Origin: Semisulcospira habei
Lineage: Eukaryota; Mollusca; Gastropoda; Semisulcospiridae
Reading direction: 5' to 3'
Length of the DNA: 64,000 bases
Assembly (NCBI GenBank): GCA_036245525.1
Contig: BTPG01000004.1
Span: 160,460,230 to 160,524,229 of the forward strand
The number at the start of each line of letters is the position of its first letter. Position 1 is the stretch's first letter. Both the position numbers and the translations under genes were made by a program. Of this stretch, positions 29,595 through 40,736 are shown in pieces. The notes under the pieces were generated by a model, which worked only from the letters and a program-made list of their open reading frames with translations, searched no databases and was not told the DNA's origin.

Positions 29595-29598
29595 ATGG

Positions 29599-31190
29599 CC
29601 ATACTTGCCTGGTAATGTCGTAGAGCTGTTTGTTTCCTGTTGCCGCTGCCTGCTGCCTTTTCTGCCTCTGATGATAGGCCGTCTGTGTAGGCTCCCTTGT
29701 CTGCCCTGATACTCCTCTTCACCTCACGGTTGGCTTCCGAGTATTCGTCATGTGCCCTTGCTTTGGCTGCTCACGGGCGACTGTTGTTGACAACTGCTTT
29801 CTTCTGCTTCCTCACTTCTATCTTCCTCAAGGTCTGTGCCGACAGCCAGTCCTTGTGATGGTGTGTCTTGAACCCCACAGTGTCTTTGCAGGTTGAGTTC
29901 AGTCCCTCTCTAACTGCCTTCCACTGCTGCTCTGTGGTGACCACCTCCTCTTCATTTACTAGCTCCTGTAGCTCTTGAAACCGGTTGGACAGCACCAGTT
30001 TGAACTCTTCTCTCACTCCAGTCTCTCTCAGGAGGCCTACATTATAGCGATGTCTTCTTGTTGTCCCTGTGCTGCTTTTCTTTAACTTGAGCTTTATTCT
30101 TAAGATAAGCAGATGATGGTCTGAGGCGACATCTGCTCCCCTCCTCACTCGAGCATCTTGAAGGGATCTTCTAAATTCCTTGCTAATGCAGATATGGTCT
30201 ATTTGGTTCTCTGTAGTATGGTCAGGTGAGACCCACGTTGCTTTGTGTATTCTTCTGTGTGGGAAGATGCTGCCTCCAATGACAAGTCTGTTTAGAGCAC
30301 AAAAGTCTACGAATCTCTCCCCGTTCTCACTCATCTCCCCTAGTCCCTGTCTCCCCATCATCTCTTCGTATCCGGTGTTGTCCTCTCCTGTTTTGGCATT
30401 AAAATCGCCCATGATGATGGTGATGTCTCGCTCCACACGTTTTTCCACAGCACTCTGGAGTCGGTCGTAGAACTCTTGTTTCTCTTCCTCGTTGTTGTCA
30501 TTAGTGGGTGCATAACACTGGATGACATTCAGCTTGATCTTTTTCCTGGTTCTAAAGGCTGCTGTGATAATTTTTGGCCCAAGAGGTTCCCAGCCCATCA
30601 GCACTCTCTGTACCACTGGTGACAGCATGAATGCTACACCTTCTGTATGGGGGGCATTCTCCTCTTCATGACCTGAATACAGAATTATCTCCCCACTTAA
30701 CAGCCTTTTCTGGTCCATCTGGCTTCACTGATACCTAGCAGGGAAAGGTTGTACTTTCGCATTTCCGCTGCTATCTGGGCGGACTTCCCGCTCTGGTACA
30801 TGGTCTTGACATTCCATGTGTTCATGATTGTGTCCCTGGATAGAGAGAGGCGGCTCGGTCCTGTGGCTTTCGAAGACTTCCGGCTTTAACCACACGACGT
30901 CATAAATCTTCTGGTAGAAGAACCTTCCTCCTCCAGGAAAGGAATTGCTGTTTGTCTATACATCGGCGCTTTTGTAGCTATTTCTTTATTTGCAGGGTGG
31001 GGAAGCTACCCCCACGCCCAACCCCCTTGCTAGGAGGACCAGGGGTTTTCTGTCGGGGTCTCCTTCCCTTAGACCATGTTGGTTCACGGCACCTTATTTC
31101 ATTCGGTGCACCCCTCTTGCGAGGGACCTCCTATCCACCACCCATGGGACGCGCCTCAATGCCATAAGGTCCCAGCGTGAGGGAAGATCT
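29599..31190 (-). pseudogene. RTE-like LINE copy A, 5' half (endonuclease)
   Basis: On the minus strand the segment begins with the same 5' leader as copies B and C (GGGTGCACCGAATGAAATAA... about 31110) and then encodes an apurinic-type endonuclease. Motifs include 'NVKTMYQSGK' (in another frame), 'GHEEENAPHTEGV', 'CYAPTNDN', 'MGDFNAKTGEDN', 'TTENQIDHICIS' and 'GADVASDHHLL'. There are frame breaks near 30720 and 29775. It ends at ATGGCCATAC, exactly where the 3' half at 5013 stops. Confidence 0.85.
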
Positions 31191-31520
31191 TAAAAGGACA
31201 TGATATTTTAACATGACAAATCTACTAGAAGTTACTTCAGTTCTATGTGAAATTTTGGTGGAACTGTCACTTTGGTGTAAGACTACATTCTGACTGCCTC
31301 CTACCTTCTATTCTGAGGGTTAGTCTGTACTGGGCATGCCAGGGTGAAACTGTGTAAAGTGTTAACATTAACATGCACTTGATTGGCACTTTTCAGTATT
31401 GACTAATTTTCAGTCTGCATAACTTAAACTTTTGTGCAGATTTTGAAGTGATTGTAATTGCCATTTTGATTGTTTACCTGTGCTATTCACATTATTGACT
31501 TGTTGCTAATTTGTTACAGA

Positions 31521-31656
31521 AATCCACGCAAGGGAGCATGGTTCCAATAAGCAGTCAGCATCCAAGTCCTGTGCTTTATCTCTGGTCCGACAGCTGTTTC
31601 ATCTTGGTGTGATTGAGGCATACACAGGTGTCAAGAAGAAGAAAGACTCAGAAAAT
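31521..31656 (+). CDS. DHX9: DHX9 exon (end of second dsRNA-binding domain)
   Basis: Preceded by a pyrimidine-containing acceptor ...TTTGTTACAG and followed by GTAATG. In frame it reads '[20 protein letters not shown]' and then '[16 protein letters not shown]' and 'KKKK'. This matches the end of the second double-stranded RNA-binding domain of animal RNA helicase A (AREHGSNKK...[20 protein letters not shown]). DHX9 unwinds RNA and DNA duplexes in nucleus and cytoplasm. The preceding exon is not in the window between here and 2985, which is filled by nested mobile elements. Confidence 0.88.
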
Positions 31657-31729
31657 GTAATGCTTGACAACTTAGAATTTTGTAACCTTGTCAGGCCCAG
31701 CATTGTTTTGTGCATAGCTTACATACACT

Positions 31730-33518
31730 CAGCAGGGCTGTGCACCCCCTATATTCTTCCGTATTTCGTACGGATTGTTTTTTTAAAATCCAGAAATACG
31801 GATTTTTTTAAAGAATCCGATTTATCATTTTTAAAAATATGAAAATTGTCTGCTATGCAAAGGCAAAGTACCGACAACCAAGGACTTAAAATTTCTGACC
31901 GCCGAATATTTCCGAGATCAAATGAACAAGTTATGCGCATGCGTCAATGCATTTGTGTCTCTCTCGGTTAATCACGACCATGTAAAGTAAAAAAAAGCAT
32001 CAAGAAATCGAGAACGTGAAAACTTCAAAATTGAACACTTCAATTACTGCATTTTTTTCGTCATCAAGTGGAAGGCAGCTAAACGAAGATGCCAATGGCG
32101 AGCATTCAGTTGCAGTTACACGTGCTCAGGTAATGATGTGTGAGCTTCTTGCTCATCATAATCTGCCCCTTGCTGCTGCTAACACTTTGGCCAGTGGATT
32201 CAAACACGTTTCCAGATAGTAAAATTGCAGCAGGTATGTAAATGGTTATGTAAAATATAATGTCTATGTACTTTTTTAAAAAACTTCACGCAACAACAAC
32301 ATGCCAAAAGAGTGGAGAAATTAATAAAATGCTAAATTATTATAAATATGCAGATCAGTCTGCAGTCAGTAACTTGAGTAAGTCAAATAGTTTAGAGAGA
32401 AAAGATGAGGCCTATGCATCAACGTTACATAGCCCTACCAAACAACAACAAAAATACAATACTGTTACTATAGACTTGTTAAACATTGGTTGGTTGTAGT
32501 TGCATCTCTCCCTGTCCCTATCAAGAACCCGCAATGCATATTGCATCAGTTAGGCCTACTATCTTCTAAGCGAACTTTCATTTGCCTTTTTTATTTCTTT
32601 TGCGGCGGCAAAATCTACTTTCAGTTTCACTTTTTGCCAGATAGGCCTACTTTTGCTTTTGTAAGGCGCAATAATAAATGCTAACTTTTGACAATTCTGG
32701 TAGATATACTGATCATACCTTCATAGTATGCCCTAATGTTAGTTCCAGCTAAAAACACTGATAAAACAATATAAATTAAAACGAGAAATAATTTCTACAT
32801 ACCAAACAGTGATTAAACAATTATAATTTTTAAAAATTATTATTGTTGTAGTAGACTGCCACTACTGCCCGATAGAAGTAGCAGTGTAATAGATATAGAA
32901 CAGGTCACCATTATACAACATTATATATAATATTAAATAAAAATTAGGTGTGTGGGCCTACAAAATTTACCAGTGTTGCCTGGCACTGAACAGAGAGCAT
33001 CAATGGCAGAGGACACATTGGAGTCTTTGCTGCTTTTGAAGTCTAAGCCCATTTGACACCCAGAGACAGCACCCAACAGAAAAATTGAAACGGTGGAAAA
33101 GTGCTTACTACAAATCTCTACACCAGTAATATACTGCAGTTTGTTTTCCACTGTGCATAATAACATTTCTGTACTAGTATTATAGTGTATATATATTTTC
33201 ATATTGTGCACAGTCATTAAAAACAGCTTAAATCACACATGAACTGATGTGAAATTCAACATTGAACTATTATGTGAGCTACTGGGTAGGGTGATAAGTG
33301 ACACTAATTTTATTTGAAGAGTCAAACTTGTACAGAAAGCTTCAAGGAATTAAATATTTAAAGGTAAGAAGTTTGTGTGAATGTTTATGTGTTTCTGTTG
33401 CTGTATTTGTCTAATCCCGTAACCGAATCGAAATGTGGAAAAATACTGACAGTTTCTGGAAAATACTGAAAAGCGTTGTCAAAATACTGATAGGTTGGTA
33501 AAAGTGTGCACAGGTCTG
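31730..33518 (+). mobile_element. Decayed hAT transposon related to the 19962 element
   Basis: The ends read CAG...GGGCTGTGCACC at left and the complement of CAGACCTGTGCACAC at right, with ACACT duplicated (31725-31729, 33519-33523). Two coding scraps match the intact transposase in order: around 32100-32233 ('TRAQVMMCELLAHHNLPL.AANTLASGFK' then a GT donor, compare 'TQAEAKMCQLICDSNLSLSTADRL'), and around 32985-33055 ('EQRASMAEDTLESLLLLKSK', compare 'DQRSCLGDDVVESLLVVKSR'). The middle of the gene is deleted. Confidence 0.7.
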
Positions 33519-33939
33519 ACACTGATCCAAACTTCCAGCTAGCTGAACACAGTTTGCAGTGGGCTAATCCAGCTGCTCACTGGGTGACTGAAGATGATGT
33601 ATGAGGATCCTCAGCACTGAGAAAGTCATCCAGCTTTTTGTAAAGCATTGACAGTGTGTCTGAAAGCACCGAATAGGTGTATATTGCACTTCAAAATAAA
33701 AGAAATAAAAACTCTTTCATATATCAAAACCTGATGTCCGATTTAGTTGGTGCTTTCAGATTTGATGGTCAGCGTAAGTGTTCTCTTGTAAATTTTGGAC
33801 TTGCGCATTCAGATTGTCGTCTGGGAAACTGAAGTGCTATAGTGTTAGTTTGACCTATGTAGATGTGTGTTTGTATCATCATGACAACTCTCTGGGCGCC
33901 AGCCAGAGCACTTGTCAGCATTAAAAATAGCATCACCTA

Positions 33940-34150
33940 GATACACACGATTTTTGGGTGCACATGCAAATTGCAGTAGCAAAAGTGAGTCTGTATACTG
34001 GGCCAGTGCAAATTGCAATAGCAAAAGTGAATGTGTGATCTCTCTCAAAGGTCAGGGTCACAAGGGGCCCAGAAATAGGTCAGAAGTTTGACCAAATTGT
34101 TTTTCTTCTCAGATACTGTTTTCAGCTTTGAACCCAAACTTGCTACAGAT
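33940..34150 (+). repeat. Dispersed AAGGTCAC repeat, copy 2 (split by a LINE)
   Basis: Contains 'aaaagtgagtctgta', 'tcaaaggtcagggtcacaagggg' and 'gaacccaaacttgctacagat'. The family continues at about 37460 on the other side of the LINE at 34150-37380, so the LINE probably inserted into it. A short internal duplication ('gcaaattgca.tagcaaaagtga') is visible at 33965-34030. Confidence 0.5.
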
Positions 34151-34163
34151 ATCATCATCATCA

Positions 34164-37100
34164 TCAGTCCCTTGCCCGAACTGGGCGTTGGGGGGACTGA
34201 AAGGCAGCAGCAACAGACAGTGCTCTCCACTGAGTTCTATTTTGGGCGGTGGCAAGTAAGTCTGGCATCTCGAGTTCGGTCCATTCTTTTATGTTTGCGA
34301 CCCAACTCTTTCTCTGACGACCTCGCCGACGACTTCCTTCGAGAGTGCCTTGGAGGATAGTCTTGGACAAGGTGTTGTGTCGGGTCACGTGGCCAAACCA
34401 AGCAAGCTTGCGCCGTTTCACGGTTGCCAGAAGGGGTTCATGTGGGCCCACCAGGGAAGTGACGATGCTCCGTACATATTCGTTGGTCTTGTGCTCGCGG
34501 TACGAGATGCGGAGCAACTTCCTCAGGCACTTGTTCTCAAAGGCCTGGATTTTCTTTTCTGAGTCTGCAAGCAGTGTCCAAGTCTCACAGCCGTAGAGTA
34601 GAATAGACACTACGAGGGACTTGTAAAGCCTGTACTTGATGGTGAAGCTGATGGAGTTACTTCGCCATATCCTGTCCAGCCTGGCCATTGCGGATGTTGC
34701 TGTACCTATCCTGATACGGATCTCTGCTATGCAACTACCGTCTTTGGACAGGGTGGCTCCCAAGTACTTGAAGCTATTGACCTCTTCTAGCTTCTGGCCG
34801 TTCATGTGAATGTTGCTGCTGCTGTCGCTTGTGGTGTTGATCATCACTTTGCTTTTATCCGTACTGATCTCCATGCCATAAGACCCTGCGCTACTTGAAA
34901 GTTTGTCTGTCAGGTTTTGGAGCTCACTATTGCTGCCTGCCATGAGGTCAATGTCGTCTGCGAATCGAAGATTGCACAGGGATCTGCCACCAATAGAGAT
35001 TGAAGTATGGTGGTCGTGGAGGGTTTCCTGCATGATCTTCTCCAGGAATATGTTGAAAAGGACAGGAGAGAGCAGGCATCCTTGACGGACACCGATCGTC
35101 GTCCTGAAGAACTCGCCTGACTGATTGTTAAGTAGAACCGCGCTGCAGGCGTTCTTGTAAAGCGCTTCTATCATTTGGATCACTCCTTCCTCTATGTTGA
35201 ACGATCTCATGACTTGCCAGAGTCCGTCGTGCCAGACGCGATCAAATGCTTTCCTGAAATCAATGAAGTTGTGGTAGAGTTCGCGCTGATGCTGCAGATG
35301 TTTCTCGATCAGGACGCGGCAGTTGAAAATCTGCTCTACAGTGCTTCTTCCAACTCTGAAGCCAGCCTGTTCTTCTGCCAGCAGTTCCTCGGCGAAAGTT
35401 TTGAGGCGGTTGAGAATGATTCTAAGCATTACTTTGCTAGGGTGACTTATCAGACTGATAGTTCTGTAGTTCTGGCACTGTTTCAGGTTTCCTTTCTTGG
35501 GGAGCGGGATCACTAGAGACTGTGTCCATTCTACTGGCCATTTCTTTTGCTCCCAGATCTTTTGACAGAGTGTAGTGAGGACCTTCGTTGTTACTTCTCC
35601 TCCATGTTTCAACAGTTCAGCAGGTACGTTGTCTACACCTGGAGACTTTCCTCCCTTCAGGCCGCGTACGGCTGCTTCCACCTCTTCAGCTAACACTGGC
35701 AGGTCTTCAGCCTTCCTGGCCCCAGCCTGGTTGTTTTGGAGGATGCTGGTGTCTGGCTCAGCCTTGTAGTTATACAAGTCTCGGCAGTACTCAGTCCATC
35801 TGTTTAGTACAGCAGTGTTTTCCGTAAGGAGTTGGCCGCTGCTGTCTTCGATGACTGTGGCTGTTCGCTGTTGAGTCTTGGTGAGGGTCCTTAGCGTTTC
35901 ATAAGCCTTCTTGCTGTTGCCGTTTGCCATGCCCTCTTCCACGCTACAACACTGGTCTTCAATCCAATCTTCTTTGGCTTCTTTCATCCTCTTCCTGATC
36001 TTCTTGTTGACAAGTCTGTACTTGTTTGCTGATGTGAGGTCTTGGCCTCCCTTTTTCTTCCAGGCTCTCCTCTCATCACAGAGATCGAGGATGTCATCGG
36101 TGACCCAGGGCTGTTTGCGCTTCCTCTGCTTCCCCAGCACTTCTTCTGCTGTAGAAAGTAACACCTCTTTTATATTTCCAGCAAGGGTGTCTACGTCACA
36201 GTCCAAAGTAGCCAAGGCTGCAAATCTGCCTCCCACCTGGGCTTGGAAGAGCTCTTCTACTTCCGGGTCTTTTAGCTTCTGGAGGTCGAATCTGATGCGA
36301 GGGCTCTTGCTATCTCGTTTCAATGCCAGCTTCAACTTGAGGCTAGTAAGGACGAGGTTGTGGTCGCTGCCAATATCAGCGCCAGGAAAGGACCTCGTTT
36401 GTGCTTTGTTAATGCTGGATTTGAATCGTCGAGGCAGCAAGATGAAGTCAATCTGGTTATGGACCAGGCCTCCTGGCGATTGCCATGTCACTGTTCTTGA
36501 CTTCTTGTGTGGATGGAGGGTATTAGCAACGGTGAGACGGTGACTCTGTGCGAACTCTAAAAGTCGCAGGCCTCTGTCGTTTGTTTCTCCAAGGCCAAAC
36601 TTGCCAGCTGTTCCTGCCCATTGTTGGTAGGCGTCAGGGCCGATCTTTGCATTCCAGTCACCGAGGACAGTCAGAATGTCTTTCTTAGGTGTTTTCTTGA
36701 TGATGTTGTCCAGTTGTTCGTAAAATTCTTCTAATTCTTCATCATCATGATCTGCTGTTGGAGCGTATACTTGAATGATAGTGATGTTGTGCGGTCGGGC
36801 GAAGATGCGGATGGAGATTAGTCTGCTTGACACGGGGGTGCAGCTGATGACAGTTCCAGCCACCTCTTTCCTTACGATAAAAGCTACGCCATGTTCGTGC
36901 TTGGTTTCTTTTCCGCTGAACCAGATTTTATGGCCTTCATCTGTTGTTGTTTCTCCGAAGCCTGTCCATCGAACTTCTGCAAGTCCTACAATGTCCCAGC
37001 GATAGCGCTTCAACTCGTGGGTGAGTTCCTTCACTTTGCCGCACTGGTAGAGTGTGCGAACGTTCCAAGTTCCGATAGTTATTCCTTGCGTGGGCAGCTT

Positions 37101-37229
37101 GATGGTGGGTTTGGTTCCAGTAACACACTTGTCGCCCCCACCCTGGAGACCTCCAATGGGGTGCGCGGTCGTTGGTGATCCGGGCCCCGACCGATCCGGC
37201 ATGTTATTCTTATTCTGTTGCTTGTCCAT
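34164..37229 (-). CDS. RTE-like LINE with long open frame (endonuclease + reverse transcriptase)
   Basis: One uninterrupted frame of about 1,021 codons from ATG at 37229 (a longer version would use TTG). The N-terminal endonuclease has 'GTWNVRTLYQCGK' (~54), 'GLAEVRWTG', 'VYAPTADHDD', 'LGDWNAKIG', 'HNQIDFIL' and 'GSDHNLV'. The reverse transcriptase has 'AGFRVGRSTVEQIF', 'DFRKAFDRVWHDGLW', 'VRQGCLLSPVLFN' and catalytic 'FADDIDL' (~755). The C-terminus has 'ILLYGCETWTL' and 'GRQRKSWVANI'. All key motifs are intact. The 3' end carries an (ATC)n run at 34150-34163, like RTE tails. It differs clearly from copies A-C, so it is a second lineage. It lies antisense within a DHX9 intron. Confidence 0.9.
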   Translation of the reverse strand: MDKQQNKNNMPDRSGPGSPTTAHPIGGLQGGGDKCVTGTKPTIKLPTQGITIGTWNVRTLYQCGKVKELTHELKRYRWDIVGLAEVRWTGFGETTTDEGHKIWFSGKETKHEHGVAFIVRKEVAGTVISCTPVSSRLISIRIFARPHNITIIQVYAPTADHDDEELEEFYEQLDNIIKKTPKKDILTVLGDWNAKIGPDAYQQWAGTAGKFGLGETNDRGLRLLEFAQSHRLTVANTLHPHKKSRTVTWQSPGGLVHNQIDFILLPRRFKSSINKAQTRSFPGADIGSDHNLVLTSLKLKLALKRDSKSPRIRFDLQKLKDPEVEELFQAQVGGRFAALATLDCDVDTLAGNIKEVLLSTAEEVLGKQRKRKQPWVTDDILDLCDERRAWKKKGGQDLTSANKYRLVNKKIRKRMKEAKEDWIEDQCCSVEEGMANGNSKKAYETLRTLTKTQQRTATVIEDSSGQLLTENTAVLNRWTEYCRDLYNYKAEPDTSILQNNQAGARKAEDLPVLAEEVEAAVRGLKGGKSPGVDNVPAELLKHGGEVTTKVLTTLCQKIWEQKKWPVEWTQSLVIPLPKKGNLKQCQNYRTISLISHPSKVMLRIILNRLKTFAEELLAEEQAGFRVGRSTVEQIFNCRVLIEKHLQHQRELYHNFIDFRKAFDRVWHDGLWQVMRSFNIEEGVIQMIEALYKNACSAVLLNNQSGEFFRTTIGVRQGCLLSPVLFNIFLEKIMQETLHDHHTSISIGGRSLCNLRFADDIDLMAGSNSELQNLTDKLSSSAGSYGMEISTDKSKVMINTTSDSSSNIHMNGQKLEEVNSFKYLGATLSKDGSCIAEIRIRIGTATSAMARLDRIWRSNSISFTIKYRLYKSLVVSILLYGCETWTLLADSEKKIQAFENKCLRKLLRISYREHKTNEYVRSIVTSLVGPHEPLLATVKRRKLAWFGHVTRHNTLSKTILQGTLEGSRRRGRQRKSWVANIKEWTELEMPDLLATAQNRTQWRALSVAAAFQSPQRPVRARD

Positions 37230-37459
37230 CAGTCCTTTCAATGGGCTTAGGCGAACTTGGCGGCGCCCGTCTCCTCTCCAAGTATTTCAACTGACTGAGA
37301 GACGCGTCAGCCCCTCACAACGTTTCGCCCGCCAGCAGAAGCGGTTACCAGGGTGTGGCTAGGTAAAGGACCTGGAGCCAGCTGTGAGAGTTGAGTGCCA
37401 TGTGAAGACCAGTGCTCCCGCCTGCCCCAAGAGGCGCTGCTGGCTGAAAAGTCAAAGGT

Positions 37460-37690
37460 ACTACTTCTCCATGAACACTCTACACCCCCAACAGATATAC
37501 GTGATGGTAAAACCTTTCAGTGCATACTCCTGTGGATCACACCTGGAAAGGTCAAGGTTACAAGAGTTCTGCAAATGTATAGACATTTTTGGTAGAATTT
37601 TAGTTGTGTGCGTTTTTGCTAATGGTTCATTGAACTTTAGCGCCAAGTTAAATAAGACCTTTTCTATGCATACTAATACTAATCGTTGAC
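37460..37690 (+). repeat. Dispersed AAGGTCAC repeat, copy 3
   Basis: Contains 'ggaaaggtcaaggttacaagagt', 'ggtagaattttagttgtg' and 'ccttttctatgcatactaat'. These parallel the right-hand half of the family copy at the start of the window (320-420). Confidence 0.5.
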
Positions 37691-37710
37691 TTCATATCCG
37701 TGCAAGCGAG

Positions 37711-38830
37711 CTGTCACCTGCAGACCAGCCCCTCTATCAGGCATCCGTATACTCCGGGGTTGTCCCCACCTTGTGGAAGTCAAGCACCATCGTTCCTGTC
37801 CCCCCAAAAACCTCTCCTAAAGAACTGAATGACTACAGACCCGTGGCCCTCACCTCTCTCCCCATGAAATCCCTTGAGAGGCTGATCCTCGGTAAACTCG
37901 CGACACTTGTGCAGGACAAGCTGGACCCTTACCAGTTTGCCTACCGGCATGGATGTAGTGTGGAGGATGCGGTGGCCACTCTGCTGCAGTCATCTGGACA
38001 CTCCGGGCACCTACGCATGTGTGCTTTTCGTGGACTAGTCGAGCGTGTTTAATACCATTCAGCGCCACAAAATGCTTGAGAAGCTGCTAGATCTGCAAGT
38101 TTCCAGCTACCTTCATTCATTGGGTGTACAGCTTTCTCAATGACAGAGTGTTAGAGTGAGCGACACCCTTTCCCCCAGGATCACCACCAACACGGGCACC
38201 CCACAGGGCTGTGTAGCAAGCCATGTAATCTACTCACTGTATCCCAACAACTGTCGCAGTAAAAACGACTCCAATTCCTTTGTCAAGTTTGCTGACGACA
38301 TGGCAGTGGTGGCTCGAAAAGCGAGTCCTTCAGTGTGTATAAGGACACAGTGGCTGACCTGTCTGCATGGTGCCAAGAGAATTTTTTGGAATTAAGTGTT
38401 CCCAAGACAAAGGAGATGGTCTTTGATTTCCGCAGCAAGGGCCACTTTGATGGCATCATAACCGTTGATGTTAAAACTGTAGAAATTGTTGACAGTTTCA
38501 AATATTTGGGCGTGACCCTTGATTCTAAACTTACCTTTGACCCACACGTGCAGACTGTTTTCAAAAAGTGCCAACAAAGACTGTACATACTGAGATCTTT
38601 TAATGTGAGCCTCAAACTGCTGTCACTTTTGTATGTCGGCATCATTGAGTTTGTTTTGTCATTCTGCACGATCTATTTCTTCCCCGCATTGTCTGCAGCA
38701 AACAAAAACGTGCTGCACCGCGTTACCAAGACGGCCGCCAAAATCATCAGCTTACCTACCAACAGCCTCCTACAAACTGACTGATAGAGCACAGGCTAGG
38801 AAAGCACGTGCAATCCTGAGTGACCCCACC
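37711..38830 (+). pseudogene. CR1/Rex1-like LINE reverse transcriptase relic
   Basis: Several frames in order encode 'YSGVVPTLWKSSTIVPVPP', 'LNDYRPVALTSLPMKSLERL', 'QFAYRHGCSVEDAV', 'TGTPQGCVASHVIYSLY', 'KFADDMAVV' and 'FKYLGVTLDSKLTF', ending near 'VTKTAAKIISLP'. This is the ordered set of reverse transcriptase motifs of a CR1/Rex1-type LINE. There are at least three frame breaks (near 38010, 38150 and 38320), so it is dead. A probable 3' end with 'ggacaataaatttcttgaatcttga' lies near 39050. Confidence 0.8.
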
Positions 38831-38839
38831 CACCCACCC

Positions 38840-39610
38840 ACTTCACTCGCTTTTTGAACTCCTTCCCTCCAAGAGACGCTATCGCGGCCCGAAATGTAAC
38901 AGGAACAAATTTAAACTCTGTCATTTGTTTAGTCAGGGATTTAGCCATGTTTGTTTGATGTGTAATTGAGATGTTACGTTTTTTTTACTTTGACCTACAT
39001 TCGGCAGGCAAAGACAAATATCCTTTAATGGACAATAAATTTCTTGAATCTTGACCTCTCTTAAAGGTCAAGTGTCAACCTTTTACGTAACTATGTTAAG
39101 ACTCTTGAAGACTTGTCTCATAGTGACCTAAATAAGGTCAGGGTTACAAAGGCCAGTTAATAATGTGTATTAATCATTCATATGAGCCATTGTCATATTT
39201 TGGCAAAATAGCACAGTAACTATTGGCTTTGCAGTTTATCCAGGGATTTATTTTTTATGCTGGTCATCAGCTCAGAGAGAGCACAAAGGAAATGTCAAGA
39301 CACAGAAATCACTCTCTCACAGCATCAATGACTACAAGCTTGTCATTAGTCATACACTAATTTGTATATTTTAAGACTACAAAACGAAGACAACGTCTCC
39401 TGTGAGATTTGGAAACTCATAAAGAAAAAGAGTGTCGATGATTTGGTTGACTTCTCTGGGTGAAGTTCAATAAAGTAAAAGAAAGTGTTCATGCTGCTGT
39501 GGAATAAAACAAATGGTTCTGCCAGTTAAACTGATGAATGGCATAAAGCAAACGAGTCGGTGTAAGTAGTGAAGGCTTGAAATGAGCAAAGAGGCCAGGA
39601 CTCCGCTTCA
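38840..39610. other. Gene-free stretch
   Basis: Contains the probable 3' end of the preceding LINE (to about 39055). The rest is AT-rich unique-looking DNA with another AAGGTCA word near 39065. No exon or frame is supported. Confidence 0.4.
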
Positions 39611-39614
39611 TTAA

Positions 39615-39808
39615 CCCTTTTAGCCCCAACACCCTAAAGCAGGAAATATGATTCAAGGGTAGTGCCAGATTTGCTTGGTGCCTTCAGGTGCCAAGCTAAT
39701 CTGGCACTACCCTTGAATTATCATGGTGAATCCACCTCCTGCAACTGGTACATAGTCATTACGTAACTCTTCCAAAATTTGGGAAATGCACCTATGGGGC
39801 TAAAAGGG
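39615..39808. mobile_element. piggyBac-type MITE with TTAA flanks
   Basis: A 194-bp element with 14-bp ends CCCTTTTAGCCCCA and its exact complement, flanked by TTAA at 39611-39614 and 39809-39812, the piggyBac target. The interior is itself a long hairpin: 'gattcaagggtagtgccaga' pairs with its complement about 30 bases further on. No coding capacity. Confidence 0.85.
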
Positions 39809-40119
39809 TTAAGTGGTAAGACCTAATAATGTAATCTTTCAGTCATGTCAACATTCAGGTTCATCATCAGTGACGCAGCTGAGCCAAGTTTCTGTCAAGA
39901 GCAGAATATTGATCAGTGTCATTGTCAAGAAAAAGCTCCATGATTTCAGCCCGTATCGTACTCGAAAATCGCATTATCCAATGCTTTTTGTGCCTGTGCA
40001 GAAATCGGTATTGTATTTATTTGTTAAGAGAAACTGTGAAACACAAACTGCAAATTCATAGTTATTACAGCAACTCTGTGTATGTTGCAACCATTAATAT
40101 GTTTATATGTTTATTTCAG

Positions 40120-40209
40120 CTGGCCCCCTATGAAGTTGTGATAGGTGAGGAGCTTGTTCAGCAAGTGGATCAGTGTTTGAAGACTTGGTGTATTGAACCA
40201 GTGCAAAAG
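40120..40209 (+). CDS. DHX9: DHX9 exon (linker after second dsRNA-binding domain)
   Basis: Flanked by TTTATTTCAG and GTGAGT. It encodes 30 codons in phase 0, reading 'LAPYEVVIGEELVQQVDQCL' then 'KTWCIEPVQK'. It aligns by position with the vertebrate segment beginning EPYKV...DLEHQLQ after the second dsRNA-binding domain. It follows the 31521 exon after an 8.5-kb intron full of mobile elements. Confidence 0.78.
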
Positions 40210-40344
40210 GTGAGTAAATTCATATGTCAGAATCCTAGTAGATACCTATTTTAATCCTCACTGTCACGGAAGTCTTATTTTTAATAGATTTTTTGTTGTA
40301 TGCCTCCATGCTGTGTATTTTATTGTCTGTCTGCCCAGATTTTT

Positions 40345-40470
40345 TTGTACAGATTATATTAATAATCATGCCACTGTCTTCAAACTTGGCCAAAGATCTT
40401 TTAAACATATCAATTTATGTGACCTCTCCAGTGTTGCTTCTAGAGTACAGGATTGTGGGAAGCATATTAA
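40345..40470 (+). repeat. Dispersed AAGGTCAC repeat, copy 4 (partial)
   Basis: Contains 'ccactgtcttcaaacttggccaaagatcttttaaacatatcaatttatgtgacctctc' (shown here only as a landmark in parts), matching the middle of copy 1. It is truncated on both sides and has lost the AAGGTCAC word itself. Confidence 0.4.
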
Positions 40471-40736
40471 TTGGTTGCCTAAATGAAAGATGAGCAGGTG
40501 CTTATGCCTGCGTTTGTGGAAAAAACATTGCGTGCGAGAGAGATCGCTGGCTTTGTCGTCTGCTTCAGAAGGAGTACTGCGCATGTGCGTACAGTAATTC
40601 CAAGCCTCATCTGTAGTAATTTTCTTGATTGGTCCAACTGCATCCAGCCAATAATTTATGACTAATTATTGCATCCCATTCATCAATTTTGCCATGATGC
40701 ATGCCACGTTATTGTTTTGCTCCATTATAATTATAT

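Noticed and set aside
34164..37241. LINE start at 37241
   Set aside because: That codon is TTG; the first ATG in frame is at 37229.
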